Assembly: GCA_026119855.1 (NCBI GenBank)
Contig: JAOWBW010000761.1
Span: 434,001-498,000 of the forward strand
DNA length: 64,000 nucleotides
Source: Campanula takesimana
Lineage: Eukaryota; Streptophyta; Magnoliopsida; Asterales; Campanulaceae
Reading direction: 5' to 3'
How positions within the stretch are numbered: the first letter of the stretch is position 1; the number at the start of each line of letters is the position of its first letter. The notes under the pieces were generated by a model, which saw only the letters and a program-made list of their open reading frames with translations, did not search any database and was not told the DNA's origin. The translations under genes and the position numbers were made by a program. Of the stretch, positions 21,691-34,117 are shown piece after piece.

Positions 21691-22301
21691 GCGCTTTAAA
21701 GTTTCACAAGTACCAGGTATGATTGTTCTTATTTATTATAGGAATCTTTGTCTTTTGAAATTCCATTAATTGTTCAAGGGTACTTGTGCAATTAATTTTT
21801 CCCTCGTTTTACGTTTTTCGAAAATTTTTATTTTCTGGGGATTTATTTCTTGCACCCCAAACTTACACCAAAACAGATGTTTTTGGGGTTTGTGCAAAAA
21901 TTAGTCAAAATTGCTCATACACTTAAAGGGCAAGTGGAGCAGTTTTTCCCTTACCCAAAATGTCACATCAAAGTACTTTGGGTCATTCTGCATTAAATAG
22001 CCATCATCTCCAAAAATCCCTCATTAATGCTTCGTCCTTTTTAGCCATGATGAGCCGAAATTTTTTTTCCCCTCATTAATGCGCATCCTTTCAACTTCTA
22101 ATCTTTTTAAAATTTTAACCCTATTATTTCCTTATTTGTGCAATATTTTTTTTTCCCTAACCTATATATTTCCTATCTCTCTCTCTGCCCTTCATCATTA
22201 CCGCCTATCTCTCTCTCTCTCTCTCACTCTATCCGGTTTCTCTCTCTTTCTTTCTCCTCATTTTCATTGTTTCTTTCTCATTTTCGATTCTATATATATT
22301 T
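21691..22301 (+). promoter_or_regulatory. untranslated region with internal promoter-like signals
   Basis: No ORF of note. The last 150 bp read like a plant promoter and 5' UTR: CTATATATT at about 22162, then CT-rich tracts (22176-22255), then the ATG at 22302. This could drive the extra ORF separately from the genomic RNA. Transcription from here is inferred, not shown. Confidence 0.45.
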
Positions 22302-25300
22302 ATGGGTCCTAAACGATCTACAAAGACAACTCAAGATGAAATGGTATGAATTATTAACCCTTAATCTCCTAAATTTCTGAATTTTTTTCTCGTCATTTCT
22401 GTTCTTCGTCTTTTCTTAAAACTCGGATGATTTTTTTTTGTAAATCTTGCCTCGGTGCTCCGTTTTCAAAATCATTTGTTAGGTTATGTTCGTTTTATGA
22501 TTTAGAATCTTTTAAACTAAACTTTTCAACGATCAATGCATTACATTTTGCGAATCTGAAAATCTTAGATTTTTGACTTTTCGAATTTTCGGATCTTTGA
22601 ATCCATTTTCTATTTTTGTTGTTGATTCTTACTTGTTTTGGTTTACATATTTGTTATCCTTGTCTTCTTGCGGTCATTTTGACTTATTGTGTGATTGATT
22701 TGGTGAAGTTTCACAAATTATGTGTTCTTGATGTTCTTGATGTTCTTCAAGCACTCAAGCATGTTCTTCGTGTTCTTCGTTATTTTTTGCATGACTTGGG
22801 TTTCAAAATTTTCGAAACTTGTTTTTCAAAATTTTCATATTTTGATTCTTAAAACTTACATATGCATGTTTGATATGTGTTTGTGTGTTTTCGTGTGTTT
22901 TTATACTTGGTATGAATTTTACATAAATATGCGCCTAAGTGTTGATTTATGCGCCTAATCGGTTATGCGCCCTATGACTTTATGCGCCTTACTTGATTCA
23001 TGCGCCTAATAATTGATGCGCCCTATGCAAATACAAATGTTATGCGCCTCAATCAACTCATGCGCCTAGAGACATTATGCGCCTAAACATTTTATGCGCC
23101 TAAATTTTACTTAGTCAAATCCTTATGTTTAATTTTTACTTAGTATATTTCATAGAACCATATTATGCGCCTCGTATTTGTATGCGCCTACAACATATAT
23201 GCGCCTAATAATAGTATGCGCATGCTATTTCTTATGCGCCTATATATTGTCCTGCGCCTATTCTATACTTAGCTCATTTTATGATTCTATGCGCCTTATA
23301 CACTCCTAACTTAATCATTGTTATGTTTTTAGGATCCTGCTAATTTCAGACCCGGTGAGACGATAAATCTTGCTGAGCTTTCACTTGATCCAATGGGGCT
23401 TGAAATCCTTTCAACCCTTCACACCGCTGGACTCACTCCTTTATTCACGCTGGAGCAACCATTCTATTCTCCTCTCCTTGTTGATGAATTTTTCTCAACA
23501 GCAGCTCTAGTTGAGACTCCAGCAGATGGATTCGTGCGCTACCGGATATGCGCCACCGTTCAGAACATTCCTATCACTATCTCTATGGGCACAATCAAGA
23601 ATATAGTGAGTTTTAGCACTACTGGCCCTCAGGGTGTTTCTGGTCAACCGAACTCTTACTCAGTTGCAGATCAGAATGCAGTGGCGCGTACTTATCTCAG
23701 AGTCCCTACTCTTCTGAACAACATCAAAAATGTTGAGATAAAAGATGGTGGTGATCTGCTCGCTCATATAGCACATCTGGTTGATACTTCAATTGTGTTC
23801 AAAACCGGCAATGTGAATAGATTCACCGTAGAGCAGTGGGAGTATACTGCTGCCATCATGGGAAAAACCAGATTAAATTGGCCTCAGATTTTGTTCAAAA
23901 CTTTATCTGACCAAATTGATAAGTATAACAAGAACAAGTCTGAAGGGAAGACGAAGTTCAAAACTCACTGCAGAATACTCACGAAGATATTTCTCACTTA
24001 TCCTGCTCTTGCTAATTTCCTCGCTAAAAACCCAGCTTATCAAACCACTGAAGTTCCAATTTTTGGGAAAGACAACCTTGTCTTGAAAAGGCGCAAGAAG
24101 CGCATGGCAAAGCGCGCGCCTAGGGTAAAGGGTGCTCAGTTGGTTGATGAAGCCACTGAATCAGATGAGGATGCAGATGGCGCAGAAACTGAAGCAGTAC
24201 CTCGCGCAGAACCAACAGGTGTTCCAGGCGCAGAAAAAGGTAAAGGAAAAAGGGTTGTAGAAGGAACTAGAAAACCCCCTAAGCGCCCAAGAGTTGATAC
24301 TGAAGAAGAGAAGGACATGAAGCGCGCAAAAGAAGCCAGTAGACTGGAAGCGCAGAAGAAAAGGGATGAAGAATACAAGTTAAAACAGGCTGCTGACTTA
24401 TCCAAGTCTGAAAGGCGCAAAGGTGCAGGGTCTAGCGCTGATGTACGCGCGCCTGCCACTAATGCGCCTCCTACTGTTCAAACGCCTATCAACACTCCTG
24501 CTAATCTATCCTCTGAACGTCAAAGTCTGAAAGACCAAATATCAGCTGATTTATTTGGTGAATTTAGTGAAGATACAGCTCAGGGGGAGCCAGATCCTTT
24601 AAGGTGCAAATCACCTTCTGCGCCCCCTACTATTTCAGTGGAGCCTACTTCAAGTGATGAATATCTGCCTTCTCCTCGCGCTCCTACACAATCATCTCCT
24701 GCGCCCCGTACTTCTCATGCGCCTCCTCCTCCCACTCCTGATATGAGTGTTGTTAATTCTCTTCTACAGCAACTCCAGCAAGGCCAAGCTCAAATGAATT
24801 CACAATTAGAGCTTCATACTTCCATGCTTACTCAGCAAGCTGATGAAATTGCTGCCATTAAGGGGGAGATGGCGCGCATAGATGCAAATATCAAGGACAA
24901 ACATTTCCTGACTCCTCAACAATGGAATGACGCTATTGATCAAATGAATGAACTTTTCAAAGGCACTCTTGCCTCCCTTCATGAGCGCATAGATGGTGGC
25001 ATCAAACTCACTGATGGCCAAGATTTCATTAATGCTATAAGGGAGGTAGAGTTGAATATAGCGGGTGATATAAGGAAGCTGTTTGAGATGGTGGCTGGAG
25101 ATAGCCAAAAATTGTTGAGTGTTGTTGATAAACTCAAAGAAGTTACGGATGAGCTAGAAATCCTGGGTTTAACTGTGTATGGTGCTGATCCTGGCGCAGA
25201 ACCCAAAGCTTCTGAAACTCATGCGCCTCCAACTCCTGAAACTCCTGTGCCCTCTTCCAGCTCTGCTCCTGGCGCGCATATAGACATCAATTCCCTGCTC

Positions 25301-25651
25301 TCAAAGATTGAAGTCTTAAAGGAATTAGTTGTCACTCACTTCAATGCCGCGCATTCCAGTGCAGACAGGCGCGCAGATAGAGTTTCCGCTGATATACTTA
25401 CTGCTCAAGCTGCTGTTGAAGCTAACTTTCAAGCCTTCACTGAAAACTTTTCACAACAGCAGTCTATCACTCAGCGCACCATTGATGAGTATCAAAATAT
25501 CAATGTGAGTCATTTGCGCTATATCAGAGATGGTGTCACAGATACTCACGGTGTAGTAAACCGTTGTCACCAGCTTTCCAAGCAAATCCAGTGCTCCGTC
25601 TCAGAAATTGAAGAAGGATTGAAGGATGAAGACGCGCCTCAAAATCCTTAG
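22302..25651 (+). CDS. Element D extra ORF, two exons, 786 aa
   Basis: Exon 1 at 22302-22343 (MGPKRSTKTTQDEM) ends at donor ATG/GTATGA. Exon 2 begins at 23333 after TTATGTTTTTAG and is open from there, 20 codons ahead of the ATG at 23393; both junctions are phase 0. The N-terminal ~230 residues (LEILSTLHTAGLTPLF, VRYRICATVQNIPITISMG) resemble the putative plant transposon protein domain of retroelement extra ORFs; I hold this moderately. Two basic, nuclear-signal-like clusters follow (KRRKKRMAKRAPR, RKPPKRPR), then a charged helix, Pro/Ala-rich linkers, and coiled coil to the end. No signal peptide or membrane span is visible, so env-like is not supported. The Sirevirus position between pol and 3' LTR is standard. 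The frame is intact while pol is broken. Confidence 0.7.
22930..23298 (+). repeat. 16 TGCGCC motifs inside the predicted intron
   Basis: Consensus TTATGCGCCTAA. Sixteen TGCGCC copies, all on the plus strand, are scattered at irregular 10-60 bp steps in otherwise AT-rich sequence, between donor 22344 and acceptor 23332. GGCGCA is absent from the interval. The same hexamer is enriched in the LTRs, gag, linker and extra ORF of this element. Confidence 0.9.
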
Positions 25652-26169
25652 TTTTTCTTTGTTTGTAAGTTGTTAGAACTTTTTGTGATTAAAAACCTAT
25701 TAGTGATTTAGTGCTTACATGTTTTAGCACCTCTTTTGATTTTGTTCTGTTCAATACTTGTAATCTGTAACTCCTACATCCCAAGTATTAATGAAAACAA
25801 AGCATCACGTTTATCTCAAACTTTGTTCACTCAAACTACTTGTTTGTAGAACAATGAATGTTTTGTTTAAAATCATATGCATTACATTTTAACTGCTTCA
25901 TATTTTATGCATTGAGTTTAAATTTTGTTTAAACACATTTCAAAACTGAAACTCATATCATTCTGAATGTGTTATAAACTGTTGTTTCTATCTTTCCATT
26001 TGTAATGTTTTATCCTTATTGGAATAGATTATAAATCTATATCTTGGACTAGTGTGTGCATTAACTTGAGACATGATTTACCAATTTCATTTATTTGGAC
26101 ATGTTATTATCAAGTATAATGTTTGTCCCTGATATAGTAGGTAATGGCATCAATCAAATAGGGGGAGAT
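25652..26169 (+). other. Element D 3' untranslated region and PPT
   Basis: AT-rich, without ORFs. It ends with the polypurine tract AAATAGGGGGAGAT (about 26156-26169) that primes plus-strand synthesis directly before the 3' LTR. Confidence 0.85.
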
Positions 26170-27559
26170 TGTTGGGTATGCCCACTTATATCTCAGTTTC
26201 AATGTAATAAGGATTGATTAGATTTGATTGATCCATCACCTAAGTTTTATTTCATGGACTTTAGACCCACATGTAAGAAGTATTTATACTTCATTTTTTT
26301 TAGGTTGTCCATTGCAATATAATAGGCTTAGGAATAGGGCTAGAAGATCAAGATTCAAGAAAATCACATTTTGGGTTTGACCTACGCGCCATGCGCCTCT
26401 TCATTTTTGCGCCATACGCCTTTCCAGTGCGCGCGCATAAGGTAATGCGCCTAGCTATGCTGCGCGCCCCATTGGCTCATGCGTGCCTCTTAACTCACGC
26501 GCCTCAAAGGAATGTTTTTAACACTCAGTGATTTATTGACGATTCAAACTACGCTAATGATCCAACGGTGGTTAAATAACACGTATGCACCCGCATCTAA
26601 GGACATCTGTCCATAACGGTCATATTTGTGTTATGTGTCTAACGGCTATAAAAGGACACGTGCTCCACTCAATGAGCGACAGCACATCCGTCCTTTCTCT
26701 GACTCACCAAGGATATCCAACGGCTAGTTTTTGGGGCTCTACTATAAATACCCCATAACTTCAACCATTTGAAGTTGCTAAGAATTTCAAGAATTTATCT
26801 CTCAAGCATTTGTTGAAGATTTGAAGATTGCCTTTGTTATTTCCAGAATTCTCAAGAACATCTTCATAACTTCATCCTTAGCCCAGATCCTCAAGCAAAA
26901 ACACTTTAGTTTTCTCGTGCTCTCAATCTCAAAGTTCTAAAGAGCCTTGATACTAAAATCACACACGCACCTCTTTAAGTTTGATCACTTAGATCTTTCT
27001 TTAAGAGATACACCGGTTATTGTTTTGGATTTGTTCATTCATAGAATATTAGATCTTGAGTTTGTGTATAACAAAAGTTGTAATTTGTAACACTCACTCA
27101 TTATATAAGATCTTCATTAGAAATCCAAGACTAACCATCTTGGTAGAGGATGTAGATCATTTTCCCGATCGAACCTCTCCAAATAGCTCTTGTTTATATC
27201 TTGCTATTTCTTTACAAGTTCATATCATATCTAACTACTTGCTTGTTTATTTATTGTAGATTGATTGATTGAATTATGTTGTGTTTGTTATATCATTTGC
27301 CTTAGTTCCTTATTTCACCCTCTTTGAGCCAAAATACTTAGAGTGTGTGTGCGCCCCCTTTATCATACTTTGCGCCTATTTCCATTACTAAATTCCGCTG
27401 TGCATTTCACTCACTCACTTAGGCGCATATCATAACGCTTACTTGATAAAGTGCGCATTTGCAATTGAGTTTATCAAAGGTACGAAAAGAATTTTAAAAC
27501 AGCTATTCACCCCCCCGTCTAGCTATTTTTCATACCCTTGTTGCCCTTTGGGACCAACA
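26170..27559 (+). mobile_element. Element D 3' LTR
   Basis: 1,390 bp, TGTTGGGTATGCCC to ..GGACCAACA; nearly identical to the 5' LTR, with a handful of transitions and small indels. Chromovirus C pol resumes at 27560. Confidence 0.93.
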
Positions 27560-28997
27560 AATGGCCCCGGCATAGTTGAAAGAATTGAAGGTCCAGTTGC
27601 AGGAGTTGCTCGATAGAGGGTTTATTCGACCTAGTGTTTCCCCGTGGGGAGCACCGGTTTTGTTTGTGAGAAAGAAAGACGGTTCGTTGAGGTTGTGTAT
27701 TGATTACCGAAAGTTGAATCAGGTAACGGTGAAGAACAAATATCCTCTACCGCATATTGATGATTTATTCGATCAACTTCAAGGGTCGGTAGTATTTTCT
27801 AAACTTGATTTGAGGAGTGGGTACCATCAACTGAAGATTCGATCGGATGATATTCCGAAGACTGCTTTTCGCATTTGTTATGGTCATTATGAATTCTTGG
27901 TTATGCCGTTTGGGTTGAATAATGCACCGGCCGTGTTTATGGATTTGATGAACCGAATCTTCCATCCTTATCTTGACTCGTTTGTAGTGGTTTTCATCGA
28001 TGATATTCTTGTCTATTCTAAATCTCGAGAGGAACACGAGCAACATCTGAGGATAGTTTTATCAGTTCTTGCAAAGGAGCAGTTGTTCGCAAAGTTTAGT
28101 AAGTGTGAATTTTGGCTCGAGAAAGTTTCATTTCTGGGGCATGTTATTTCTAAAGATGGGATTTCTGTGGATCCTTCGAAGATAGAAGCTATTGTTGATT
28201 GGAAGAGACCCGAGACAGTGACTGAGATCAGAAGTTTTCTGGGGTTAGCCGGATATTACAGGAGGTTTATAGAAGGGTTTTCACAGATTGCTACACCGAT
28301 GACTCAGTTGACCCGAAAGAATGTTCCGTTTGTGTGGACTGAAAAATGTAATAACAGTTTTGAGGAATTGAAGAAGAGGTTGACTACTGCACCGATTCTT
28401 ACATTACCGAATGGGAACGACGACTTAGTGATTTACAGTGATGCATCGAAGGAAGGCTTGGGTTGTGTTTTAATGCAGAATTGGAAAGTGATCGCGTATG
28501 CTTCGAGGAAGTTGAGTTCGAGTGAACAAAATTATCCTACTCACGATATGGAATTGGCAGCTATCGTATTTGCTCTTCAGAAGTGGAAGCACTACCTTTA
28601 CGGAGCGAAATTTGAGATTTTCACGGATCACAAGAGTTTGAAGTATCTTTTCTCTCAGAAGGAACTTAATAACAGACAGCGTCGATGGATGGAACTTTTG
28701 AAGGACTATGATTGTAAGATATCCTATCATCCTGGGAAAGCAAATGTTGTAGCCGATGCGATTAGTAGAAAATCTTATGTGGCTTCGATGATGGTTCGAG
28801 AGTGGAAAATGCTTGAGGATGTTCAAGATTGGTGTCCTCGTGAATCGAGACATGGGGATATTTTTGCGAATATTAGGGTATCTCCGATCCTAATCCAAAG
28901 AATAAAGGAAGCTCAGAATGAAGATCCCGAGTTAGTGAAAATAATGCGTAAAATGAAAGAGAAGAACTTCGAGGATTTTTCTATCAGTCCGGTTTGA
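27560..28997 (+). pseudogene. Chromovirus C reverse transcriptase and RNase H
   Basis: Continues the frame cut at 15204 (..APYR / MAPAELKELK). RT motifs in order: LQELLDRGFIRPS, LRLCIDYRKLNQVT, FSKLDLRSGYHQ, LVMPFGLNNAPAVF, the catalytic FIDDILVYS (about 27996), and FLGLAGYYRRFIEG. RNase H follows (YSDASKEGLGCVLMQ, FTDHKSLKYLFSQK), then a stop TGA at 28995-28997 in the connection before integrase. Gypsy-type, closest by motif to Tekay/Del chromoviruses. Inactive because of D, the stop and the lost gag start. Confidence 0.92.
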
Positions 28998-30332
28998 GTA
29001 TTGACTTTTCGTGGACGGTTGTGTGTACCCGACGTTGATGGAATAAAGAGGCAAGTTTTAGATGAGGGTCATAAATCGAGATATACTATTCATTCGGGTA
29101 GTACGAAGATGTACCAAGATCTGAAAGAACAATTTTGGTGGAACAACATGCAGAGAGAAATAGCTGAGTATGTATCGAAGTGTTTAACTTGTCAGCAGGT
29201 CAAAGCCGAGCATCAGAGACTCGCAGGACTACTTCATCCATTAGAGATTCCGGAGTGGAAATGGGAACATGTGACTATGGATTTTGTTACGGGGCTACCT
29301 CGTACCCGTAGGAAGTTTGACAGTGTTTGGGTAATCGTGGATAGACTGACCAAGACTGCCCATTTCTTACCGATTGATATTAGATAGTCGATGGAGAAAC
29401 TTGCGACCCTATATATAAATGAGATTGTGAGATTGCATGGGGTCCCAGTTAGCATTGTGTCGGATCATGATCCGAGGTTTACTTCTAGATTCTGGAAAGC
29501 GTTACAGGAAGCTTTGGGTACCGATTTGAGATTCAGTACAGCTTTTCACCCTCAGACTGACGGTCAATCCGAGAGGACAATTCATATTTTAGAGGATATG
29601 TTGCGAGCTTGTTCGATAGACTTTTCTGATTCTTGGGATGTTCATCTACCTCTAGTGGAGTTTTCTTATAATAACAGTTATCAGGCTAGTATCGAGATGG
29701 CTCCTTACGAGGCTTTATATGGGAGAAAGTGTAGATCGCCTATCTGTTGGGATGAAATCGGGGAAGCGAAGATATGGGGTATCGATTTGGTTCAGAATTC
29801 AGTTGAGAAAGTCAAAATTATTCGGGATCGATTGAAGACAGCCCAGAGTCGACATAAGAGCTATGCGGATCACCGAAGACGTGATCTTAATTTTCAGACC
29901 GGAGACCTTGTGTTCTTGAAGGTATCTCCGATGGTGGGTATTCGAAGGTTTGGGAAGAAAGGTAAATTGGCTCCGAGGTTTATAGGGCCGTTTGAAATTT
30001 TGGAAAAAGTGGGACTTCTTGCTTATCGACTCGCATTGCCATCTTCTCTTGACCGGTTGCATAATGTTTTCCATATTTCTATGCTTCGAAAGTATTTGCA
30101 TGACCCATCTCATGTGTTATCGAGGGTACCTGAGGATATAGAGCCTGACATGTCATATGAGGAACGACCGGTTCGGATTCTAGATACTAAAGTCCAAGAA
30201 TTGAGGAATAAGAGCATAGCTTTGGTTAGGGTTCTATGGAGGAATCACAATGTCGAAGAGTCGACGTGGGAGCTTCGAGAAGAGATGGAACGGAAATATC
30301 CGTGGCTTTTTAATTCGAGTAAGTATCTTTAA
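28998..30332 (+). pseudogene. Chromovirus C integrase with chromodomain-like tail
   Basis: HHCC zinc region at about 29065-29200 (KCLTCQQVK). The DDE core has Asp in TMDFVTGLP, Asp in IVSDHDPRFTSRFW and Glu in QSERTIHILEDML. An in-frame TAG at 29385-29387 lies between the first two Asp; the same frame resumes at 29391. The C-terminal module includes GPFEILEKVG, then LHNVFHISMLRKY and a chromodomain-like end (VLWRNHNVEESTWELREEME). Chromodomains direct chromovirus integration toward heterochromatin marks; here the gene is dead. Confidence 0.9.
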
Positions 30333-31993
30333 AATTCGGGTCGAATTTTCTTTAAGGAGGAGTGAATGTCACGACCCGAAAACCCGTCTCTATTTTCTTA
30401 GTAGTTAATATTTAGTTAATTATTTATTTGCTTATTTATTTATCTATTTAAATATTTATGTGTGCATTTATATCTCATAATATTTTTATGCCTAGCATTT
30501 TAACTTGTCAATTGTGCTAGTGTAGGATTTGGGTCTTAGTTGATAAGGGGGAAATGGATTTAATTGTTCTTAGTTGGGTCTAGAGGGGGCCTAGGTGTAA
30601 ATTTTAAATAATCATCCTCCTACTCCCTCCCTACTTCCCCCTCTCCCTCACCTTCTCCCTCACTCTCCAGCACACACACACACACTCAATCTCTCTCTCT
30701 CCTCCATGGTTGAAAAGGTAAGAAAGTTCCCCACCCTATTTCCTTCATTTTAGTCATCTTCCTCTCATCTTTTCTTAGTGCTCATATTATGAAATGTGTT
30801 TAGATCGTCGATAGGATCGTGTAGAGCCAAAAATATTTGAATTCTGTCACATTCCGTAAAATTCAAGTAAGTTGCTTTTCCCCCATTTTTATGCTAAAAT
30901 ATTCATAACTTGTTTGTAAGATGCTTTGTGGATAAATATGGTGTTTTGGTTGAGTTTAGAACTCATTTGGATTTTTGATTGATTTTTGTGATATTTTGAA
31001 TGTTGGGATTTAAACCTTGATTTGGGTTTCTAGATGTTGTCATTTAGGTCCTATTCAAGTTTATAAGTTGTTTTGGTTCATTGTTATGCTTATTGGAAGT
31101 CTTGATTTTGAGTATTTGAGAAATGGTAAGAATTTGGTTTGTTTTGGTAAGAACATTGATGAACCCAGCAGTTTTCGGCCCAGATTCCTTCCGGGCGCCC
31201 GCCTGTGGTGTTCCGGGCGACCGCCCGTGAAGTCCCAAGCACCCGCTTACTCGTCATTTCTATGACCAATAGTTACTGCCGCCCGAGGGCGCCCGCCCGC
31301 CTCTGATTCCTGGCATTCTCTTTTGTTTGGTTTAGGCTTGGTTTGTATATTGGGTATAGACTTTGGGTGTCACTCTAATTAATCTAAATAGACATTGTGG
31401 GATACTCTAGTGTTGAAAATGATTCCTTCGTGAACAAATGTGTTATGGGATTTGATTAATTATTGTTTGGAAATGGTTGAGCACTTTATTATGTGTGGTT
31501 GGTTTTATTTCACCTTCTTGGTGATTATTTGGTATGGTTCCCTACTTTGGAATCATGAGTTGTTTATTTAAGCTAGTATTTATTACTTAGCATTTATTTG
31601 AAAGTCCAGCTGGTTACTTGTGTTCGAGTCAGGCAATGGATAATGCTATAATGGCACAAGCCAAGTCTAGTATAGCATCGCCCATTGGTCCTTCTTTCCT
31701 CATCCAGATTGGCCTTGTATGGGATGAGCTAGCTCCTTTTGTGAGTATTCTAGCTAGTCGTTTTGGGTATGACTTTGTGTCATTTCCCCTGTCCTTTGTG
31801 ACATGTTACATTGTTATGGTTCCGGTACCGGGGTTTTCTCTTCAGCTTTTATGCTACTATGAAGATGTTGATTGGTTGATTGTTGAAGCTGCGCAGCGAT
31901 CCTTTATTTGGTTCTATCAGTTGGGAAACCTTGGCTAATATCCTTTGTTATTTGTTTATTTCCGCTGCTATCTGTTAACTGCTAATTGCTATG

Positions 31994-34117
31994 TGTCGCG
32001 ACCCTGGACCCCGCGGGCCCGAGACCGCGATCTGGACGTCGACTCTAAAACCAAAACTGTGAAATACCGAAGATAAAAATTTCCATTTGATACCAAAAGG
32101 TGATAACACAAGGTTTTGAAAATCAACTTGAACAACAAGGTAAAACTAGTATAAACTCCATAAGCTTATACACCAAAGTTACAAAATACACAAATCCTAA
32201 TGACGTCAATGTTTGGTACAAAAATCCCAAAAGGTTACACATTTATATAATGTAAACCAACCTATAACAACCTTCCCCAAAAGAATATATCCACACTCGA
32301 CGTCCTCTTTCTCGTGATCAGCGAGACTAATCCTTAGCACCTGGGGAGGGGGGGTTAAGGAAAAACAAAGATAAAAAGAAAGGGGGTGAGATAAATCTCA
32401 ATAAGTTACTAATGCAACTACATGACATGCTATGATGCACGAAGCGATAAGCAATAATAAATATCACGTAACACATAACATTTATCACATAACAGATAGC
32501 AGCGGAAATAAACACATAACAAAGGATATAGCCAAGGTTTTCCAAACCGGTACATCCAAATAAAGGATCGCTGCGCAGCTTCAATAATCAACAAATCATC
32601 ATCTTCATAATAGCATGAAAGCCGAAGAGAAAACCCCGGTATCGGAACCAATAACCATAAAAGTGTCACAAAGGACAAGGACCATGACACAAAGTCATGC
32701 CCGGTAGCTAGATACATTCACAAAGGAAGCTAACTTATCCTTTCCAAGGCCAATCTGGAAAAGGGGGTATAGAAGGGGGCAAAACAATGGTCAACATTAT
32801 AATGGACTTGGCCTTGCCATTATAATCTTTCCCATCGCCCGATGCAACAAATATGCCAGCTGGGCTTCCAAATAAATGCTAAGTAATAATAATTTAGCAT
32901 GAATAAACAACTTAAGGTTCCAAAGTAGGGAATCAATCCAATTAAATCACCACAAAGGTAAACCAATATAAACAGCACATCAAAGATGCCCAACATTCCC
33001 AAAACGGTACTTAAATAAATTTCAGAACACATTTATTCACAAAAGAATCAATTCCACTTAAATAAGTGTTCCACGGTGTTATTTTAAGTTAATTAGAAGA
33101 AATAAACCTCAACTAGTTAAGCCTTAAGTCTTAAACCAAGCAAAAAGGGCAAAATCCCTAACAGGCGGGCGGGCGGGCGCCTGGGCATAGGCAGGCGGGC
33201 GCCTGTTTGGCCAGAAGGTTTGGGTCGCTGGAAAAGGGGGTGCAGGCGGGCGCTCGGGTCAAGGCGGGCGGGCGCCTGGTCTGCGGGCTGGGAGGAAAAA
33301 CAGAGCTGGGTTCTTCAAATTGCCTTACCATTTTCATACCAAATCCATAACACCCAAAATCAACACTCCCAACAAGATTTCTAAGGTACCCAAACAACAT
33401 TTAGCCAAAAAGGGGACCTTAACAACACCCTTTATCAACCAAAATCAAGACCAAAAATCCCACATTCAAGATTTCACCATTTTTAACCAAAAACTCAAAT
33501 AAATTCCAAACAAATTCAAAACCCAACCAAACTTCAAATATAACACATCAAGCATTATCTAAACATGATATGAACATTTTAGCATCAAAATGGGGGAAAA
33601 GTAACTTACTTGATAAATCTCAAAGTTGACGGAATTCAATTCTTTTTGGTTCTACGCGATCCTATCGACGATCTAAACACATTTCGTGATTTAAGAAATG
33701 AGAGAAGATGAGAGGAAGAGGAAGTAAATGAAGAGAGATGAAAAGAGAAACTTACCCTTTTTCTTCTTGGAGAGAGAGAAAGAAATGGGCTGGGAAAGGG
33801 GTGGAGGTGGAGTGTGAGGGTGAAATAGTAGGGTGAGGGAGGTGAGTAGGGAGAAGATGAAGATTTGAAATGTTACACCTAGCCCCCTTCCCCCACTAAC
33901 TAGCACAATTACTTACACTCCCGACTAACAATTAAGACTCAACACTTCTACACTAGCCCAAATAACTCGAATAAAATGCTAGGCATAATTATTATAACAC
34001 ATAAATTGCACGCATAAATATTTAAATAAGTAATAATTTAAATAAATAAATAAGCAATTAAATAGTTAATAATTATTTATTACTAATAAAATAGAGCCTA
34101 TATTTCGGGTCGTGACA
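31994..34117 (-). mobile_element. Solo LTR G, Tekay-like, minus strand, TSD CTATG
   Basis: 2,124 bp, reading on the minus strand from TGTCACGACCCGAAATATAG to ..GGGGTCCAGGGTCGCGACA. Flanked by the exact repeat CTATG (31989-31993, 34118-34122) inside the C 3' LTR. It resembles the C LTR at both ends but is clearly diverged in the middle, so it is a related, separate family. No internal region remains, indicating LTR-LTR recombination. ORFs inside are noise. Confidence 0.93.
33172..33278. promoter_or_regulatory. GC-motif pairs in solo LTR G, 22-bp spacing
   Basis: GGCGGGCGCCTG starts at 33172, 33194 and 33267, with the variant GGCGGGCGCTCG at 33245. Each pair is 22 bp apart and the pairs are 73 bp apart. 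The motif centre GGCGCC is palindromic. Confidence 0.85.

Larger units (their letters stand above)
15205..27559 (+). mobile_element. Element D, Sirevirus-like Ty1/copia with extra ORF
   Basis: LTRs at 15205-16595 and 26170-27559 (1,391 and 1,390 bp, TGTTGGGTATGCCC..GGACCAACA, nearly identical). Primer-site-like TGGTATGAGAGC follows at 16598 and PPT AAATAGGGGGAGAT precedes the 3' LTR. It splits C pol exactly at the APYR/MAPAE codons. Flanks read AATAT (15200-15204) and AATGG (27560-27564), so the TSD is imperfect. A large gag, then PR-IN-RT, then a long separate ORF before the 3' LTR is the Sirevirus plan. RNase H is missing and pol has stops and a frameshift. Confidence 0.9.

Noticed and set aside
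23393..25651. Envelope glycoprotein label for the element D extra ORF
   Set aside because: No signal peptide, no membrane span, and nuclear-signal-like basic clusters; only its position matches env-like ORFs.
32327..33400. Minus-strand ORFs at 32327-32717 and 33158-33400
   Set aside because: They fall inside solo LTR G, which has precise ends and a CTATG target duplication; no protein motif.
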